NCBI RefSeq assembly: GCF_963678635.1
Contig: NC_087062.1
Span: forward strand, 85,212,890 to 85,276,889
Source: Symsagittifera roscoffensis
Lineage: Eukaryota; Xenacoelomorpha; Acoela; Convolutidae
DNA: 64,000 bases
Direction: 5' to 3'
A program made the translations under genes and the position numbers. Below the pieces are notes generated by a model, which ran no database searches, was not told the origin of the DNA, and saw only the letters and a list, made by a program, of their open reading frames with translations. Shown one piece after another: positions 50,590-62,979 of this stretch. Within the stretch, counting starts at the first letter, position 1. The number at the start of each line of letters is the position of its first letter.

Positions 50590-51321
50590 ATATCCCTTAA
50601 ACTTAATTTTATTTAATCTTAAACCAGATCATCAAGGCTTTCCTTGGATCTAATTCACTTTTCTACGTTATAAGTTTTCAGTTCTGATCAACAAGGCTTA
50701 TCCTTGGATCAAAAAAAAAACAATTTTGTTCTCCCCCACCCACTTATCAAGTGTCTAACGCCCTCAAACGTCGACTCACTACCCAACCTTTTCAAAAGAC
50801 ACGGGACTAATAGAAATTTTTTAATCACGCTAACCATTGAAACTAGGCTAAACAATGAAGAACTTAGGTTATTCATCCTTCACTTGAACCCTCCTCTTAC
50901 CTGACCCAGGATAAATCTTAAGCTTTGTAAGTTTAAAATAGTATCTAACAAACTACTTGCGTTCTAATTATACCTGAATCTTGTGGATCAATTTTCTATT
51001 CTCCAACCCTTGAACACAATCACTACCCCTAAATAAGATTAAGTAAGTTAACTTAGACTAGCCACGAGAAAGTAAAAATTATTCTTCGGAATCGATATAC
51101 TTTTCTCTCCAACCCTGAACAAAAACACCCAGGTTAACCTAACCACAAATCGTAAGGACTAACAGTCTAGGAAATTAAAATCATTAATGACATTCTTGCA
51201 TCCCTCATCCTCAACCTTATGTCACTGAAAAATCTAGGAAATAAACAAACAATCGTACTACACAATTGTGAAATATACAACCAAAAATACGATCTCGTAA
51301 TAACCCCGCATACACAAACAG
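50590..51321 (+). other. Leader region of element C
   Basis: Inverted counterpart of 49257-49765. The near-palindrome CAAGGCTTATCCTTG occurs at 50686-50710 and in a related form at 50627-50650, so it is duplicated here but single in B. Confidence 0.6.
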
Positions 51322-51735
51322 TTGGATACATTCGAACAAAACGACAAACAAAAAAAAAGAAAAATTATAAGTAAACAGAGACAGATAACACGAAAAAGAT
51401 TTTCAAAACATAGAAATGCAATCTCCGAATCAGAAGTCAGTACTCTAGACGCACTATACAAATTAAAAGACTCAGTGAATAAAAAATGCCCAATCCATGA
51501 TCAACAATTTTTTTCCGATTCAGAAACAACTTCAAACTCGTCAAAAAGAGGAAAAAGAAGAATAAAAAAGATCTATAAACACAAACCAGTACATCTATAC
51601 AATTGGAATCAACCAATTAGACATATTGATAATTATATATTAACGGTCATCAAACGAAAAAATCAGCAACACTCAAAGTGCCGAAAGTCCAGACGAAGAA
51701 GCAAATTTTCCCTTTGTTATAAATTCACTCAGTGA
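51322..51735 (+). CDS. ORF1 of element C, small basic protein
   Basis: 137 codons from an ATG. The N-terminal half is very rich in Lys and Arg (KKRKIISKQRQITRKR), followed by a Ser-rich acidic patch (FFSDSETTSNSS) and RRIKKIYKHKP. The last 25 or so residues lie beyond the point where the homologous frame switches to gag, so the natural product is probably about 110 residues. B has a decayed copy. It could be a nuclear or RNA-binding accessory protein, or simply the start of gag read through a frame change. I recognise no family. Confidence 0.5.
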   Translation: MDTFEQNDKQKKRKIISKQRQITRKRFSKHRNAISESEVSTLDALYKLKDSVNKKCPIHDQQFFSDSETTSNSSKRGKRRIKKIYKHKPVHLYNWNQPIRHIDNYILTVIKRKNQQHSKCRKSRRRSKFSLCYKFTQ

Positions 51736-51778
51736 TAGAGGACAAACACGATTTTGCAAAAAAATTAAACTCGTAAAT

Positions 51779-52486
51779 TTGTTTGAACCAGGAATCAGTC
51801 CATGCAAATCAGAATTCCCAGATATAAAAATCAAAAGACAAACTATAGAACATTATTTGAAAGAAATATGTAACCTAACACAACAATGTGGAATCTACAC
51901 CATGGAAATCAGTACACCAAGTACATTTCATGATAAATATGTTATCCAAACAGACGATATTGATTTAGATTTTTCAAAAGTATTCACAGAATATATCAAA
52001 AGTGTACAATATCAAAACTCACAGAGAGCAAACTCAATATTCACCAACGAAGTTTTTGCAATAATATATAGTTATTTATCTATATTAGAAAGGACAGAAG
52101 CTCAAAGTACATCACCAGTCCAAACATCAAAACACACAAAAGTAAGAAACGAAAACGCCCCATTCTCAACATTTTTAAACGCAATCCGTGAAAATTATAC
52201 CAATAATGATGTCTCACAAAACAGTAAACATGACTTACAAAAAATACTAGCATGGTGTACAATTGATTATTTCACACATAATATCGACTTAATTGAACAA
52301 GCAAGAAAAACCTTTAGAACCCAAAGTGTCAATGTTGACACTGTCATTGCAGAACAATCAGATTACGTTTTGGACCCTGAATGGTCTCATCCAGCATTTT
52401 CAATTTTTTCAGTAGATATCTCAAGTCAGGCAATAAGTACAATATCTTTTCAACAAGATAATAAAAATAATACCAATAACAATTGA
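51779..52486 (+). pseudogene. Gag N-terminal region of element C
   Basis: The open frame continues upstream from 51779 to about 51690 in a +1 frame relative to ORF1; the initiating ATG seen in B is ATC here. The residues are acidic and hydrophilic without a known fold. The stop at 52486 is probably secondary, because low-complexity Gln/Asn/Tyr-rich sequence continues to about 53390 in broken frames. Likely the matrix-like portion of Gag. Confidence 0.5.
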
Positions 52487-53418
52487 TGCAACACCTTTAA
52501 ATTATAATACATTTTTAACTGAAACACAAAATAACAGCTTACATTCAACAGTTATACACCATGATAAGCTCAATGGAACTAGAAATCTTACACAACAAGA
52601 TATCCAAACACCATCACATTTCATCAATGAAGAAATAATTCACAAAACAGTAACAACTACAAAATAAAGTATCTCACCAAAACATCCAAACCTCACAACA
52701 CCGAAAAACGCAAATACAACACTACCACAAGTAACCTTACAATCGACCGTTAAACCTTCGGTTGCTCCAAAATATTCACATATGGACTATCAGACATATA
52801 GACCAGTGACAAAACCGTCAAAAACACAAAAAACGTTCACAAAAAACAGTTTTGCAGAGCACAACTATAATTATGTACATCCATCAAGAACAAATCAACC
52901 CCCCCCCCCCAAAAAAACATGCAAAATCTCGTATACTCTCGCTATTGGAATCTTCCAAATACATCGACCAATTCAGTAAATTTCCAAGATTATCCACACC
53001 CTCCACAGGATTATAGTGGAAACTACCCATTTCTTCAACAAAATAGGAATAAACAACAAACAATTTATTACACAAATTACTTATCATCTGATGATGATGA
53101 TTATCATCAACCAGACATGTTTGCACCATACACACAAGAATATTGCACACAAAGACCGCGACAATCTCAACCATCCCAAAATATGAAGATTTACCCACAA
53201 AATCTAGCAGATATGCAGAATCAACAACCAATGCATATACCAAACTCAATGAACACACAATCTTTTCAACCCATACAATCCCAATGACTATACATTCCTA
53301 CCAACCAACTCAAAAGCAAAACAAAATACCGCTACCATATTACTTACAACAACATGAAATAACAAAAAATCAACATACAATTTTCTAGCAAATACCAAAC
53401 GCCGCAGAGTCACTCCAA
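52487..53418 (+). pseudogene. Low-complexity middle of gag, element C
   Basis: Gln, Asn, Pro and Tyr-rich broken frames; a C-run at about 52901-52910 marks one likely frameshift. ORFs at 52919-53287 and 53143-53388 read the same DNA in different frames. Confidence 0.4.
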
Positions 53419-53862
53419 ATGACGATGAATCCATATTTAATGGGAGGATCGTCAAAAACATCTAATAAACCATTAAGGGTAATCACAGGAACAGACCCTG
53501 AATACTCAGTAGAAGATTACCTAAATGCAGTCACAGCAAATTTAATTTTAAATATAGGACCCGACCCAATTAATACGCCACTCTATCAAAATTGGATACA
53601 TAAACGCACAGCGTTAATACAAACAACAACACTAGATGACGCAGCCCAAAAATGGTTTTCAGTACTACCTATAGACATAAAATCTGATTGGAAAAGATTA
53701 ACACAAGAATTTTCAAAAATGTTTGATTCTGAAAGAAACAAACAACATCAAAGAGTTTTATGCAGCAAACGTCGCAGATTACCAAATGAAACAATTAAAC
53801 AATTAACAGTTCGAATCGAATCACTAGTTCGAAAAACATATTCACTCAATACACATGATTAG
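53419..53862 (+). pseudogene. Capsid domain of gag, element C
   Basis: 147 codons with the pattern of a retrotransposon Gag capsid: an AAQKWFSVLP segment, W(K)RLTQEFSKMF about 12 residues later, then LPNETIKQLTVRI. In this family that region forms the capsid lattice. It ends at a TAG that interrupts what appears to be a longer frame. Confidence 0.7.
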
Positions 53863-54017
53863 AAAAATACAAAACTGACAGAAATTTTAATGATGACCTT
53901 AACATCTCAACTATAGAAATAGCTATAAAAAAGAGAGCATCTCATCCTTCATCAATTCGAGAACCAGATTTAGATTTTAGAATACTAGTAGATAAACTAG
54001 AACAAGCAGAAAGCACA

Positions 54018-54530
54018 ATGAAACTTGAAGAAACAGAAAATCTAAAACTACACTATGTTAATCGGATCGAAACAAATGCTACACACATAAATAACATACA
54101 AGAATCAGATATAGATCTGACTGAAAAAATCACTGAAATTCTAAACATCTATGAAAAGAACCCAAATTTTAAAGGTAAACCATCTTTCAAAAAATGGTGT
54201 AATTATTGTCGACGATATGGACACAGTATTGCCGAATGTGGACAAAAACAACAAAATAATCAGAATAAACCTCAAAAGCACAAAGAACCAAATAAGTCAT
54301 TCTATCAATACACGAAAAGAGATCAAAACCTACCAAACAAGAATATACACAGTAATAATAGCTCTGGAAAAACACTTCCAGGCAACTCAAATTATTCAAG
54401 AAATCAATCACCATATAACTCCAGTTATAGAGGTAGATCGCCCGAACAAAGAAATTCACGAAATTTCTCACAAAACAGATATAGTCGATCCAATAGTCAA
54501 AATAACCAATATAGAAATAACTATTCGTGA
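54018..54530 (+). pseudogene. Nucleocapsid with CCHC zinc knuckle, element C
   Basis: A CCHC knuckle at residues 61-74 (CNYCRRYGHSIAEC, 54198-54239) binds RNA in this family. It is followed by a Gln/Asn/Lys stretch and an Arg/Ser/Asn/Tyr-rich tail. The tail continues to about 55050 in the same frame, interrupted by at least four stops, the first at 54530. The overlapping 280-residue frame at 54151-54993 is a compositional shadow. Confidence 0.75.
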
Positions 54531-55055
54531 TCGAATTCAAAAGCAACATAATTTGTTTCTGCATCCAGTTCCAAATCAAACCCAAGGAATAGACACTATT
54601 CCAACAATAGATCACGAAATTCATCATATAACAGAAATAGGAACTATTCAAGCACTAGGAATAGAAGTTATTCAAATTGTCGAAATCAGAACTATCCAAA
54701 CAACAGATCAAGGAATAGTTCATACAATAGATAAAACTATCAAAGATCAAATGATAACTAACAAAACAGATCACAAAATAATTCACAAAACCGAAACTCA
54801 AGCTACAACAATAGATACAGAAACTATTCCCAGTCACCCCATAAGAATAATAGCCGTTACCCCGATTCTCAACATCGATATAGAAGTAACAAACCAAACC
54901 ATCAAAGACAAATCAATCAGGTACAAACAAATGAAGAAACAACTTCAGACCCCCCAGGTATTGATAACACAGAAGACAACGAATTACAAATAAACCACAT
55001 TGATTGTGAATCAACAGATGCTGAAAGTGATACAGATAATACCACCTCAGTAAAA

Positions 55056-55640
55056 ATGATAACGGTCGAAAACGACTATGAACCTATCATATATGAACAA
55101 CCCTTCAGTTCACACATATATGAAAATCAATTGCAACTTCTTCATGACTATTACACTAGACCCATTAATAATAATTCACAAGTCACTCAAGAAGTAAACG
55201 GAATTAACACTGTAATTACACCTGACAAAAATGATGACGTACAATGCTCAAACACAAAAAACATTTATCAAAATATACAAAAAAACAACCGAGAGAAAAA
55301 ATTTGGACACTCCCATTTCTCTTAGAGAGCCCAAGAAGTAAAGAATTTCAACCACCAGATCTTGAATTTGATTTTTTAACCGACTCAGGAGCAGAATCAA
55401 ATATCATTAACATTCCCACATGGAATGAAATCAAAACACTGCATCCGATTTTAAAACCTCTCGAAACATCTAGTAAATTAGCAATAGCACAAGGATCAAC
55501 ATTACCAAATTATGGAAAATCCAACTATTCCTTGTTCCCACAAGAACAATGGAACGAAACAAGATTTCGAACAAACCATTCAAACAAACATTTCATATTA
55601 CTGATATTAAGCACAATATCATTGGCATACCGTTTGTAAC
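55056..55640 (+). pseudogene. Protease of element C
   Basis: Retropepsin active site LTDSGAESNIIN, with the Asp at 55382-55384; the C-terminal HNIIGIPFVTKY near 55615-55650 is the second conserved element. It is split across three frames (55056-55325, 55244-55639, 55549 onward), so shifts have occurred. It would process the Gag-Pol polyprotein. Confidence 0.7.
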
Positions 55641-56280
55641 TAAATATACACCAACGATAAACATCTTAAATAGTAAAACCCATATAAAAGAAGAATATAC
55701 AAGAATGAAAAACACAGCCTTAACATTCTTTCACAGATTGAACAAACAACCACCATTTTTCTCAAAATTTTACCCCATTTATAATCAAGAACGGAAACAC
55801 CTGAAACCACTATCAGGAAATGTATATAATTTTTCAAAAAAACAAGTTCATCAGTATGACAAAAGTCAAAACAAACAACAACTTTTCATGTCAGATTTCG
55901 ATGTTAAACTCAACCACGAATTTTTCAAAATAACAATCTCATCCATAAAATACTTGAAAAACATAAATTCCGGTATTATTTCACTACACGTGTATAATAA
56001 TACACCATATCAAATAACAAAACCCTTAGCACTCTTAGAATATTGTGAAACAAATGCTTCATCTTCACATATAAATGAAGTAGCATATCGAGTAAATAAA
56101 ATATTACAACTATTAGATATTTGTCAATCAACAATTCTCGACGAAGAATTATCCATAAATATTATAATAAGTAATGAAAAAATAAATACAGATTACTTCA
56201 CAAAAACACCATGTTTTAAATCAACATTTAATATAACACATTTTACAGAAAAACAACAAAAAATTTTTAACAATGTTTAA
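55549..56280 (+). pseudogene. Protease-RT linker of element C
   Basis: 243 open codons: the protease end, then a linker with NKQPPFFSKFYPIYN, GIISLHVYNNTPYQITK and LLEYCETNAS. B has the same region. Its function is unknown. The distal part is duplicated downstream. Confidence 0.6.
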
Positions 56281-56660
56281 TTTTCACATATAATTTTATT
56301 TTCACAAATACCGCAAAATGAATTTGACAAACTAGCTAAACAACTAATAAAATATTCAACAGTTTACGCAACATCAAAATAACATACTCCAATTACTAGA
56401 TATTTGCCAATCCACAATCCTTAATGAAGAATTATCTATAAATAATATAATAAGTAACCAAAACAGAAATACGGATTATTTCACAAAAACCCCATATTTC
56501 AAACCTACATTCAACATAAGTAACTACACAGAGAATCAACAGAAATTTTTAACAATGTTTAATTTGCAACATTCACAAATAACACAAAACGAATTTGAAA
56601 TATTAGCCAAACAGCTAATTAAATATTCATCAGTCTATGCAACATCCAAATTTGATGTTA
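56092..56660 (+). repeat. ~285-bp tandem duplication in linker/RT start of C
   Basis: 56092-56376 and 56379-56660 are related copies with clear divergence (for example TTAGATATTTGTCAATC against CTAGATATTTGCCAATC). B has only one copy. The second copy reads into the RT frame. Confidence 0.7.
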
Positions 56661-57418
56661 GAAAAATTAGTTCATCACTACACCTTCCAATAAAACCTGA
56701 CGCAGTTTTCAAAAAGCAAAGAACAAGTAAAGTGCCGATTCACTTACACGATAAGGTAAATAGATTACTTAATTTTTTAGAACAACACGAAATTATATCA
56801 CCAGTAAAAAAGGAAGAACAACCAAGAAGTAACACCTTTTATAACCCTGTTATCATTCTAGCAAAAGGTGAATCACTAAAAATAGTTTTAGACGCTAGAT
56901 ATCTCAATTCACTAATTGATGAATCAAAATGTAATTGGCCCATTGAACCGATACAAGTTATCTTACTAAAGATAAATGGTAAGTACTTCACAACCGCAGA
57001 AATGAATAGTGCTTACAATCAAATGCCACTAGATGAGCAGTCACGAAGATTAATACAATTTGTTATTGGAAATCAACAATACGAAATTAATCGATTATTC
57101 TATGGAATATTCATACGACCAGCAGCTTTTTCAGTTTTCGTGAGTAAAATTTTTAGACCATTAATACTCAAGAAAAAAGCAATCACATATTTAGATGATG
57201 TTTTCATGCAACCACAAACTAAAGACGAAATGTTTACAGTTTTGGAACAATATCATAAAATACTTCAGAACAAAAATCTGAAAGCAGCCCCAGATAAATC
57301 ACATTTCAAATCACCCCGATTAGAATGCAAATACGCAGTAAAAACTGACATTGATCAATCACGAATAAACAATCTACAACATTTTCCACTCTACCTAGAT
57401 TGCAAAAATAATCACTAA
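56555..57418 (+). pseudogene. Reverse transcriptase of element C (RNase H deleted)
   Basis: 287 open codons with VPIHLHDKVNRLL, YNPVIILAKG, motif A region FTTAEMNSAYNQMP, and AITYLDDVF at 57188-57199. Residue 149 in motif A is Glu (56999-57001) where B has the catalytic Asp. After KAAPDKSHF the sequence jumps to SPRLECKYAVKTDI, so the thumb and the whole RNase H domain, about 785 bp relative to B, are deleted with the frame kept. The open frame therefore encodes a defective polymerase. Confidence 0.8.
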
Positions 57419-57669
57419 GAAGTAGATTTATTAAGTACTTCTACCTTTAAATCAATTTCATACTCACAATGGATAAAAAATAATACCCAACAAAAGAGAA
57501 CAAAACAACAACCGCATAAAAAAGACCTTTTTCCATTAATCGAAAAAAGAAAATTTGACCGATAAAATAAAATTATAAGAACTACAAACAAATGATTCAA
57601 AAGACACAGTAAATCAAGTTTTCAACCTCCATGACCCACTTGACACAATTCCCTTATCAAAACTAGAAA

Positions 57670-59118
57670 TTGATTTTTTTTTCTTCCACCAACAGCAAAA
57701 TTACACTTGAACTTCTAAGACAAAACCAAAATTTTGACCCAGTAATTAGACAACTCAAATCATGGCAAAAATATAAAACAAAACCAGCAATTGCTGATAC
57801 CACAATTTTAGGAAACAAAACACTCCTCCGATATTTCCGAAAATTTAATAACACAACAATAAATGAAAATACGGATCTCTTAGAATATCATTTAGATACT
57901 TCTAAAGTCCCCTGTCTCCCCTTAAGTATGACATTGATGCATTCAACATCTACCATACACAAAATACAAAAGGACACTCAGGATCAGAAAAGACATACTC
58001 GAATTTCACACGAAATTTTTATTTTCCAAACGCCCAAATCTGGATAAAAGTATTATGCAAGGATTGTATAGTATGTCAGTTGAACAAACCTTATCCAAAT
58101 CAAAAGCAATTATCACAGAAACAAGATTTTTAAGGACAAAGTTTATGTTTCAACCATAGAATTTCATTTGACACAAAAGGACCAAATTCACCATCCTCTG
58201 AAGGAAATTCCTTCATTATGGTCATTCTTAATGCATTTACGCACTATGTAGCACTCAACCCAGTACCACACTGTAATGCTTTTTACGCTTAAACAACACT
58301 TTACGAACACTGGATAGCTAAATTCGGATTACCCGAAATCCTAGTCACAGACAACGGTACAGATTTTATTAATAATGAAATTATCAAACTATGCCACTTA
58401 TACAACATTAAACATAAACCACGTACATCTTATGCACCTTGGACAAACGGTTTAGTCGAAGGTATAAACCGTTCATTACAAGAATATCTTAGATGTATCA
58501 TTAATTGAAATGATACACGATACACAGAATAGTCAGCAGATGTAAAATTATTTCCCTTATCATACAATTCACAAATAACGACAACTTTAGGAATGTCACC
58601 ATATGAAATGGTTTTTAATCAGAAACCATGAAAATCAATTATGTTCACAGCAAATGCCCACAAAAACGCACAAGGTCATTGCAAACCAAATAAAGATTCA
58701 ATATGCTATAATCTACCATTACACACATGAGGAAGATCATTTTCATTACCCACAAATTCTCAAATTAGCCTCCAGTACACATACCGCATGGATTTTAAAT
58801 CGAGATAAAAAGCACAATACAATTTACCAAAAAGTAACAAAGAAATTGTTACAAAAATAAAACATTAACAGCCAAATTAATTCACGTTTCATGCCAGCCA
58901 AAGATTTAAAAATTGGAACATTTGTTTTAAAACCTTATTTCAATACACAAAAAGGAATCTCTAAAAAATTAGAGCCACTTCGAAAAGGACCATACCAAAT
59001 AATTGCCAAACCCACTGAAGTAACATGCAAACTCACAGATTCAACTAAAAAAAAATTGTTCAACATCGTAACAATTTTTTACCGTACTACCCGAAAGAAT
59101 ACGCAATACGCGAACTAA
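57670..59118 (+). pseudogene. Integrase of element C
   Basis: The N-terminal DPVIRQLKSW segment is followed by the zinc-binding region with CKDCIVCQLNK. The core has D in ISFDTKGP (about 58170), D in VTDNGTDF (58350-58352) and E in GLVEGINRSL (58458-58460), with 35 residues between the last two. The C-terminal module has LKIGTFVLKPYF and an intact GPY/F motif (LRKGPYQII, near 58990). Stops lie near 58290 and 58505, and there are frame changes. Confidence 0.8.
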
Positions 59119-60279
59119 CTCGATTAAATTCTTTCACAGGTTTAAAAGCTATTCAAAACAATACACATGCAAAACAAGAAACAACTGTACATGACGACAT
59201 TTACCATGAATAAAATCAAAAAGAATGCACAACTCATAAAAACATAAGAACACCAGACCCAAAGATATCTCAAAAAGAAAGAAAAAAACAGGAAAATGAT
59301 AGAAAAAATCTTACCACAGAACAAAAAAAAAATCAGAACAAAGAGAATCATCACGACTTAGAAATCAACCACGTAAAAAATACAAAACACTCATCCCACA
59401 ATCTAAAATATTTAAGAAAGTTAACTTTCAAAAACAACTTTAATTTTAAAATCAATAATTCGTACACTTCTCAATCATTTTGAACTTTCACATTTTCAAG
59501 ATAACATGCTGAAACATACGCAACAATTCTAGTTCAAAAGCAATCAATAGGATTCACTCAAATCCGTCACCTTCAATATCTCTAACACAAACCTATTAGC
59601 CGATAAATATTAATCTCCAGGCATATCTATAACTATATCTTTACAACCTCCAGGTCAAAAAAAAGCAACTTGCTGAAACTTGACAACTAAAATAAACACC
59701 GCTATAATATTACAACCCTCCCCTATCTAATAATGCAAAGATCAGCAATAGTTTCCCAACTTAGACCTCAAAAACCCTCCAACCAAAAATGGCAAATTAG
59801 CTTAAAGTAAAAAAGGACCATGATCATTTGGCCGAAAGTACAAATACTTCAAAAACATCCCAGATTACCCAAAAAATAAAAATAAAGCAAGGAAGACCTC
59901 CCGAGCACCATAAAAAAAGCCTCCAACTATTTTTCACGAAACTCAACCCACTTGTCAAAAAATCAATAAAAAATCCGACCACACTTGAATTTCTACCCAG
60001 AAGTTCGAAAAATATTCGAGGAACGAATCATTTCTTAAATGCTTCTCTCTTTAACAGTCAATACTCTAAAAAAGATAATCATATATCTTTTCATAAAATT
60101 TTTTATTCTATTCAATTTTTTGCTAATAATTTTTATTGAAACTTTTGAAGCCCTAATAATCCTTTTAGTAACTTTTTGCATTATTTTTTAATTTTTCTAC
60201 TCCCTATTTGAAATATACTTACAACTTTCCCAAATCATTGACCACATTCTCAGGTACGATAATTCAAAGTATATTTAAA
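59119..60279 (+). other. Basic integrase tail relic and pol-env spacer of C
   Basis: Lys/Arg-rich broken frames to about 59440, then a decayed trace of the small hydrophobic ORF (59500-59690), then spacer. The 103-residue ORF at 59828-60139 lies in spacer shared with A and B, where it is not open. Confidence 0.5.
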
Positions 60280-62952
60280 TGATACGAACAATTTTCAGTA
60301 GAACAGACATTTTTTTACTGTTCGTAATTTTCATCACATTTTTATCATCCCTCATTATGACAATGTACAAATGTGTAAAAAAGGCAATAGTCACATTCAA
60401 CTTAGCAATAATCCTTTTAATTCTTTTCATCTGAGAATATTACAATAGACATAAATCTTCCCACTAAAAACAGATTAATTGGACACATTTCTAAAATTGC
60501 TAAGCAACCACCACCAAAACAGTCTTCACCTACATCTTCCCAAGAAAACCCAATAATACCTACAACTACCCAAAACCCCCAAACGTCCACACACATTTCT
60601 TTTCAAGATAACCCGTACACTTTCGAACAACGACCCGCCTACTTATTCGAACCACTAGAACTGGTTCAGCGACAAGCATCCCTAAGTGAACCAACATTAA
60701 ATTTGTACTCACATTACAACAAGATTTAAATCGCATCAAACATATTAGTCAAAATCAAAATACAGTTGAAGTCAAAAGACAGATTATACACCCGAGACGA
60801 AACAGAAATTTTCAAACTCCCAGAGTTACTTTTAGCATACCTCAATCACCAACACCATCAAGCTCAGAAGTCTCTAGTATTACATTACCAGACACTCCTA
60901 CGCTTACTTCACAACAAAGCACACCAAATCTCCCTTCAGACTATCTAGGTTCAACACCAACTTCCGAACAAATCCGTGAAAATCCTTTTAACCCCCCCCC
61001 CCAACACCACCGAACGAACAAGAGAAAAGAAAGTACAATGTTCAAAAGTTTCCAACGGAAATAAAACGACTTGATCACGAATCATTTTACCAGAGTAATA
61101 TAGAAAGACTTTTAATCTTAACCCCGACGATTGTAAAAACGATTTACTTAAATGTAACAAGAAATAAACACTCAGACAGAAAAATAGTAAATTTCCAAGT
61201 CTTTGCCGATTCTGTACATCAAGCAGTACGCGATAAACACTGGATACCACACATTGGAATAAATAATCCTTCATACTGCAAAGCAGACACCAAAATTAAA
61301 GGATATCAAGAAATATGTTTTTTGATTGGAAAATACAATTTGAAAAAATACAAATCACACGAGATTTAACTGATAACACCATGATCTATCAAGGAATTAG
61401 ATTACCTTGCAAAATTGATCAAGGTTATTGTGACCCTACAACAAGAACCCAAGTAACAATTGTTTGGTTTCCCGTAGTTACATCCACAACATTTCAAGTA
61501 GCAAAAATACACGCTTGAATGATAAAATTTCATGAAAAATATTTTATTGAATCCATTCCATACGAACAAGTGAACCCTTATCGCAAACTAAGCAATGACT
61601 TTAGAAACATTCATGATATAGAAAATAAATTGACACGTTTTCAAATCTATCAAGAAACAGATTTAGCATGTAAATACAAAAACCCACTCTACAAAACACA
61701 ATACTCAGAAATACTTGTCGAATACAAAAAAGGTTTCGACATGACCACTAGAAAATTAAAATTTGATCCTTATGCAACAAGTCACCCTATAAACGAAGGC
61801 ACACCATACGTCCCAGTGAACTTCTATAAAAGCACAGGTCAACCTGGTGGAAAACTAACACCATCCGATAGTAAAAGCACTCATTTACAAGAATTATCAC
61901 TAATGAATAACACCTACTTTGGCAATATACATTATGATTTTCACTTAGATATGAAGTTAGACTACACAATTAGTAGAATTTTTCAAGAAATGTCACTTTC
62001 TGAATTAGAAACACTTCATCAACTATGCGAATTAGAAAGAACACAAATCTTACAATCACTCGCATCAGCAGTATTAAAATTACCCTACGCAGGATATTTA
62101 TTATCAGGAAAAAGATCAAACTTTCTCGATTACAAAGGAAACATTTTATGGTTTTATACTTGCACCAAAAAAGTATCACCATTATATGTTTTTGAAGATA
62201 AACATTGTTATAAACGAATCCCCATATTCTACAAAAATAAAGTACATTATGTCGACACACTTTCAAGACAAACATATTTTTGGGATACCGCAGTCCCATG
62301 CGGATAAAAAACTAGCCAAAATGTCGTACAACTAAACCCTGACGAAGAAAAACACTACCTACTTACACCATATCCTACATTAATGCAACCACTAAAAAAA
62401 ATTTCACCAGAAAGTATCCGAGCTATCGCTCGCTACTCAAATTTTGATTTACAATCAATTGGAATATATTCTAAATCTGATATACAACATCACATTAGAA
62501 CACAACAATTTCAAGAGGTACTAACACAAATGGACACAATACAACGACAATCAATCGATCAGAATTTAAGAAAACTTGCCGAAATCGCAGGATTTGCAGA
62601 CATTTATACACAAGACTGAAGCGGATATTTTAAGGATATTAAAGATTACATATATTTAAACGGTGAAAAATACAGAGCACAAGATATTTCACCCATGAAT
62701 ATTTTCAATTTTGTAACACTAAAAAACGAAGTTCTTGCCTTTCTAGGATGGCCATATTTTATCTTAGAAAGATTGACTATCTTATTCGCAATGTTTAATT
62801 TTATAGGATTTCTTTTCTCACTGTTAAAAGGAAACTATAACACATGTGCTATACACACACAATTAATTCCGACAGATCGAATAATAACTCCCCAGATAAT
62901 TGACAAATTTCCGAAGAACTCGATAATTTTATTACACTGCAAAAACAATTAA
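60280..62952 (+). pseudogene. Envelope-like ORF of element C
   Basis: It starts at an ATG with a strongly hydrophobic stretch (60300-60430), followed by a Ser/Thr/Pro/Gln-rich region. The largest intact piece is 61519-62307 (262 codons) and includes conserved AGYLLSGKRSNF and cysteines in YTCTKK and KHCYKR. 62695-62952 holds the second hydrophobic stretch, a likely membrane anchor (ILFAMFNFIGFLF). At least six stops or shifts break it. The architecture of a large ectodomain plus C-terminal anchor is that of a retroelement envelope. A relation to class III (gB/chuvirus-like) glycoproteins is a guess. Confidence 0.6.
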
Positions 62953-62979
62953 CATACCCCCACACTCTTACGATACATC

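Noticed and set aside
54187-54651. 154-codon minus-strand ORF
   Set aside because: Antisense to the nucleocapsid low-complexity region, made of Tyr/Phe/Cys-rich complement codons.
54151-54993. 280-codon frame overlapping the nucleocapsid
   Set aside because: The frame with the CCHC knuckle and the RYPDSQ block is conserved between B and C. This one is open because of the repetitive Asn/Tyr/Ser/Arg codon pattern.
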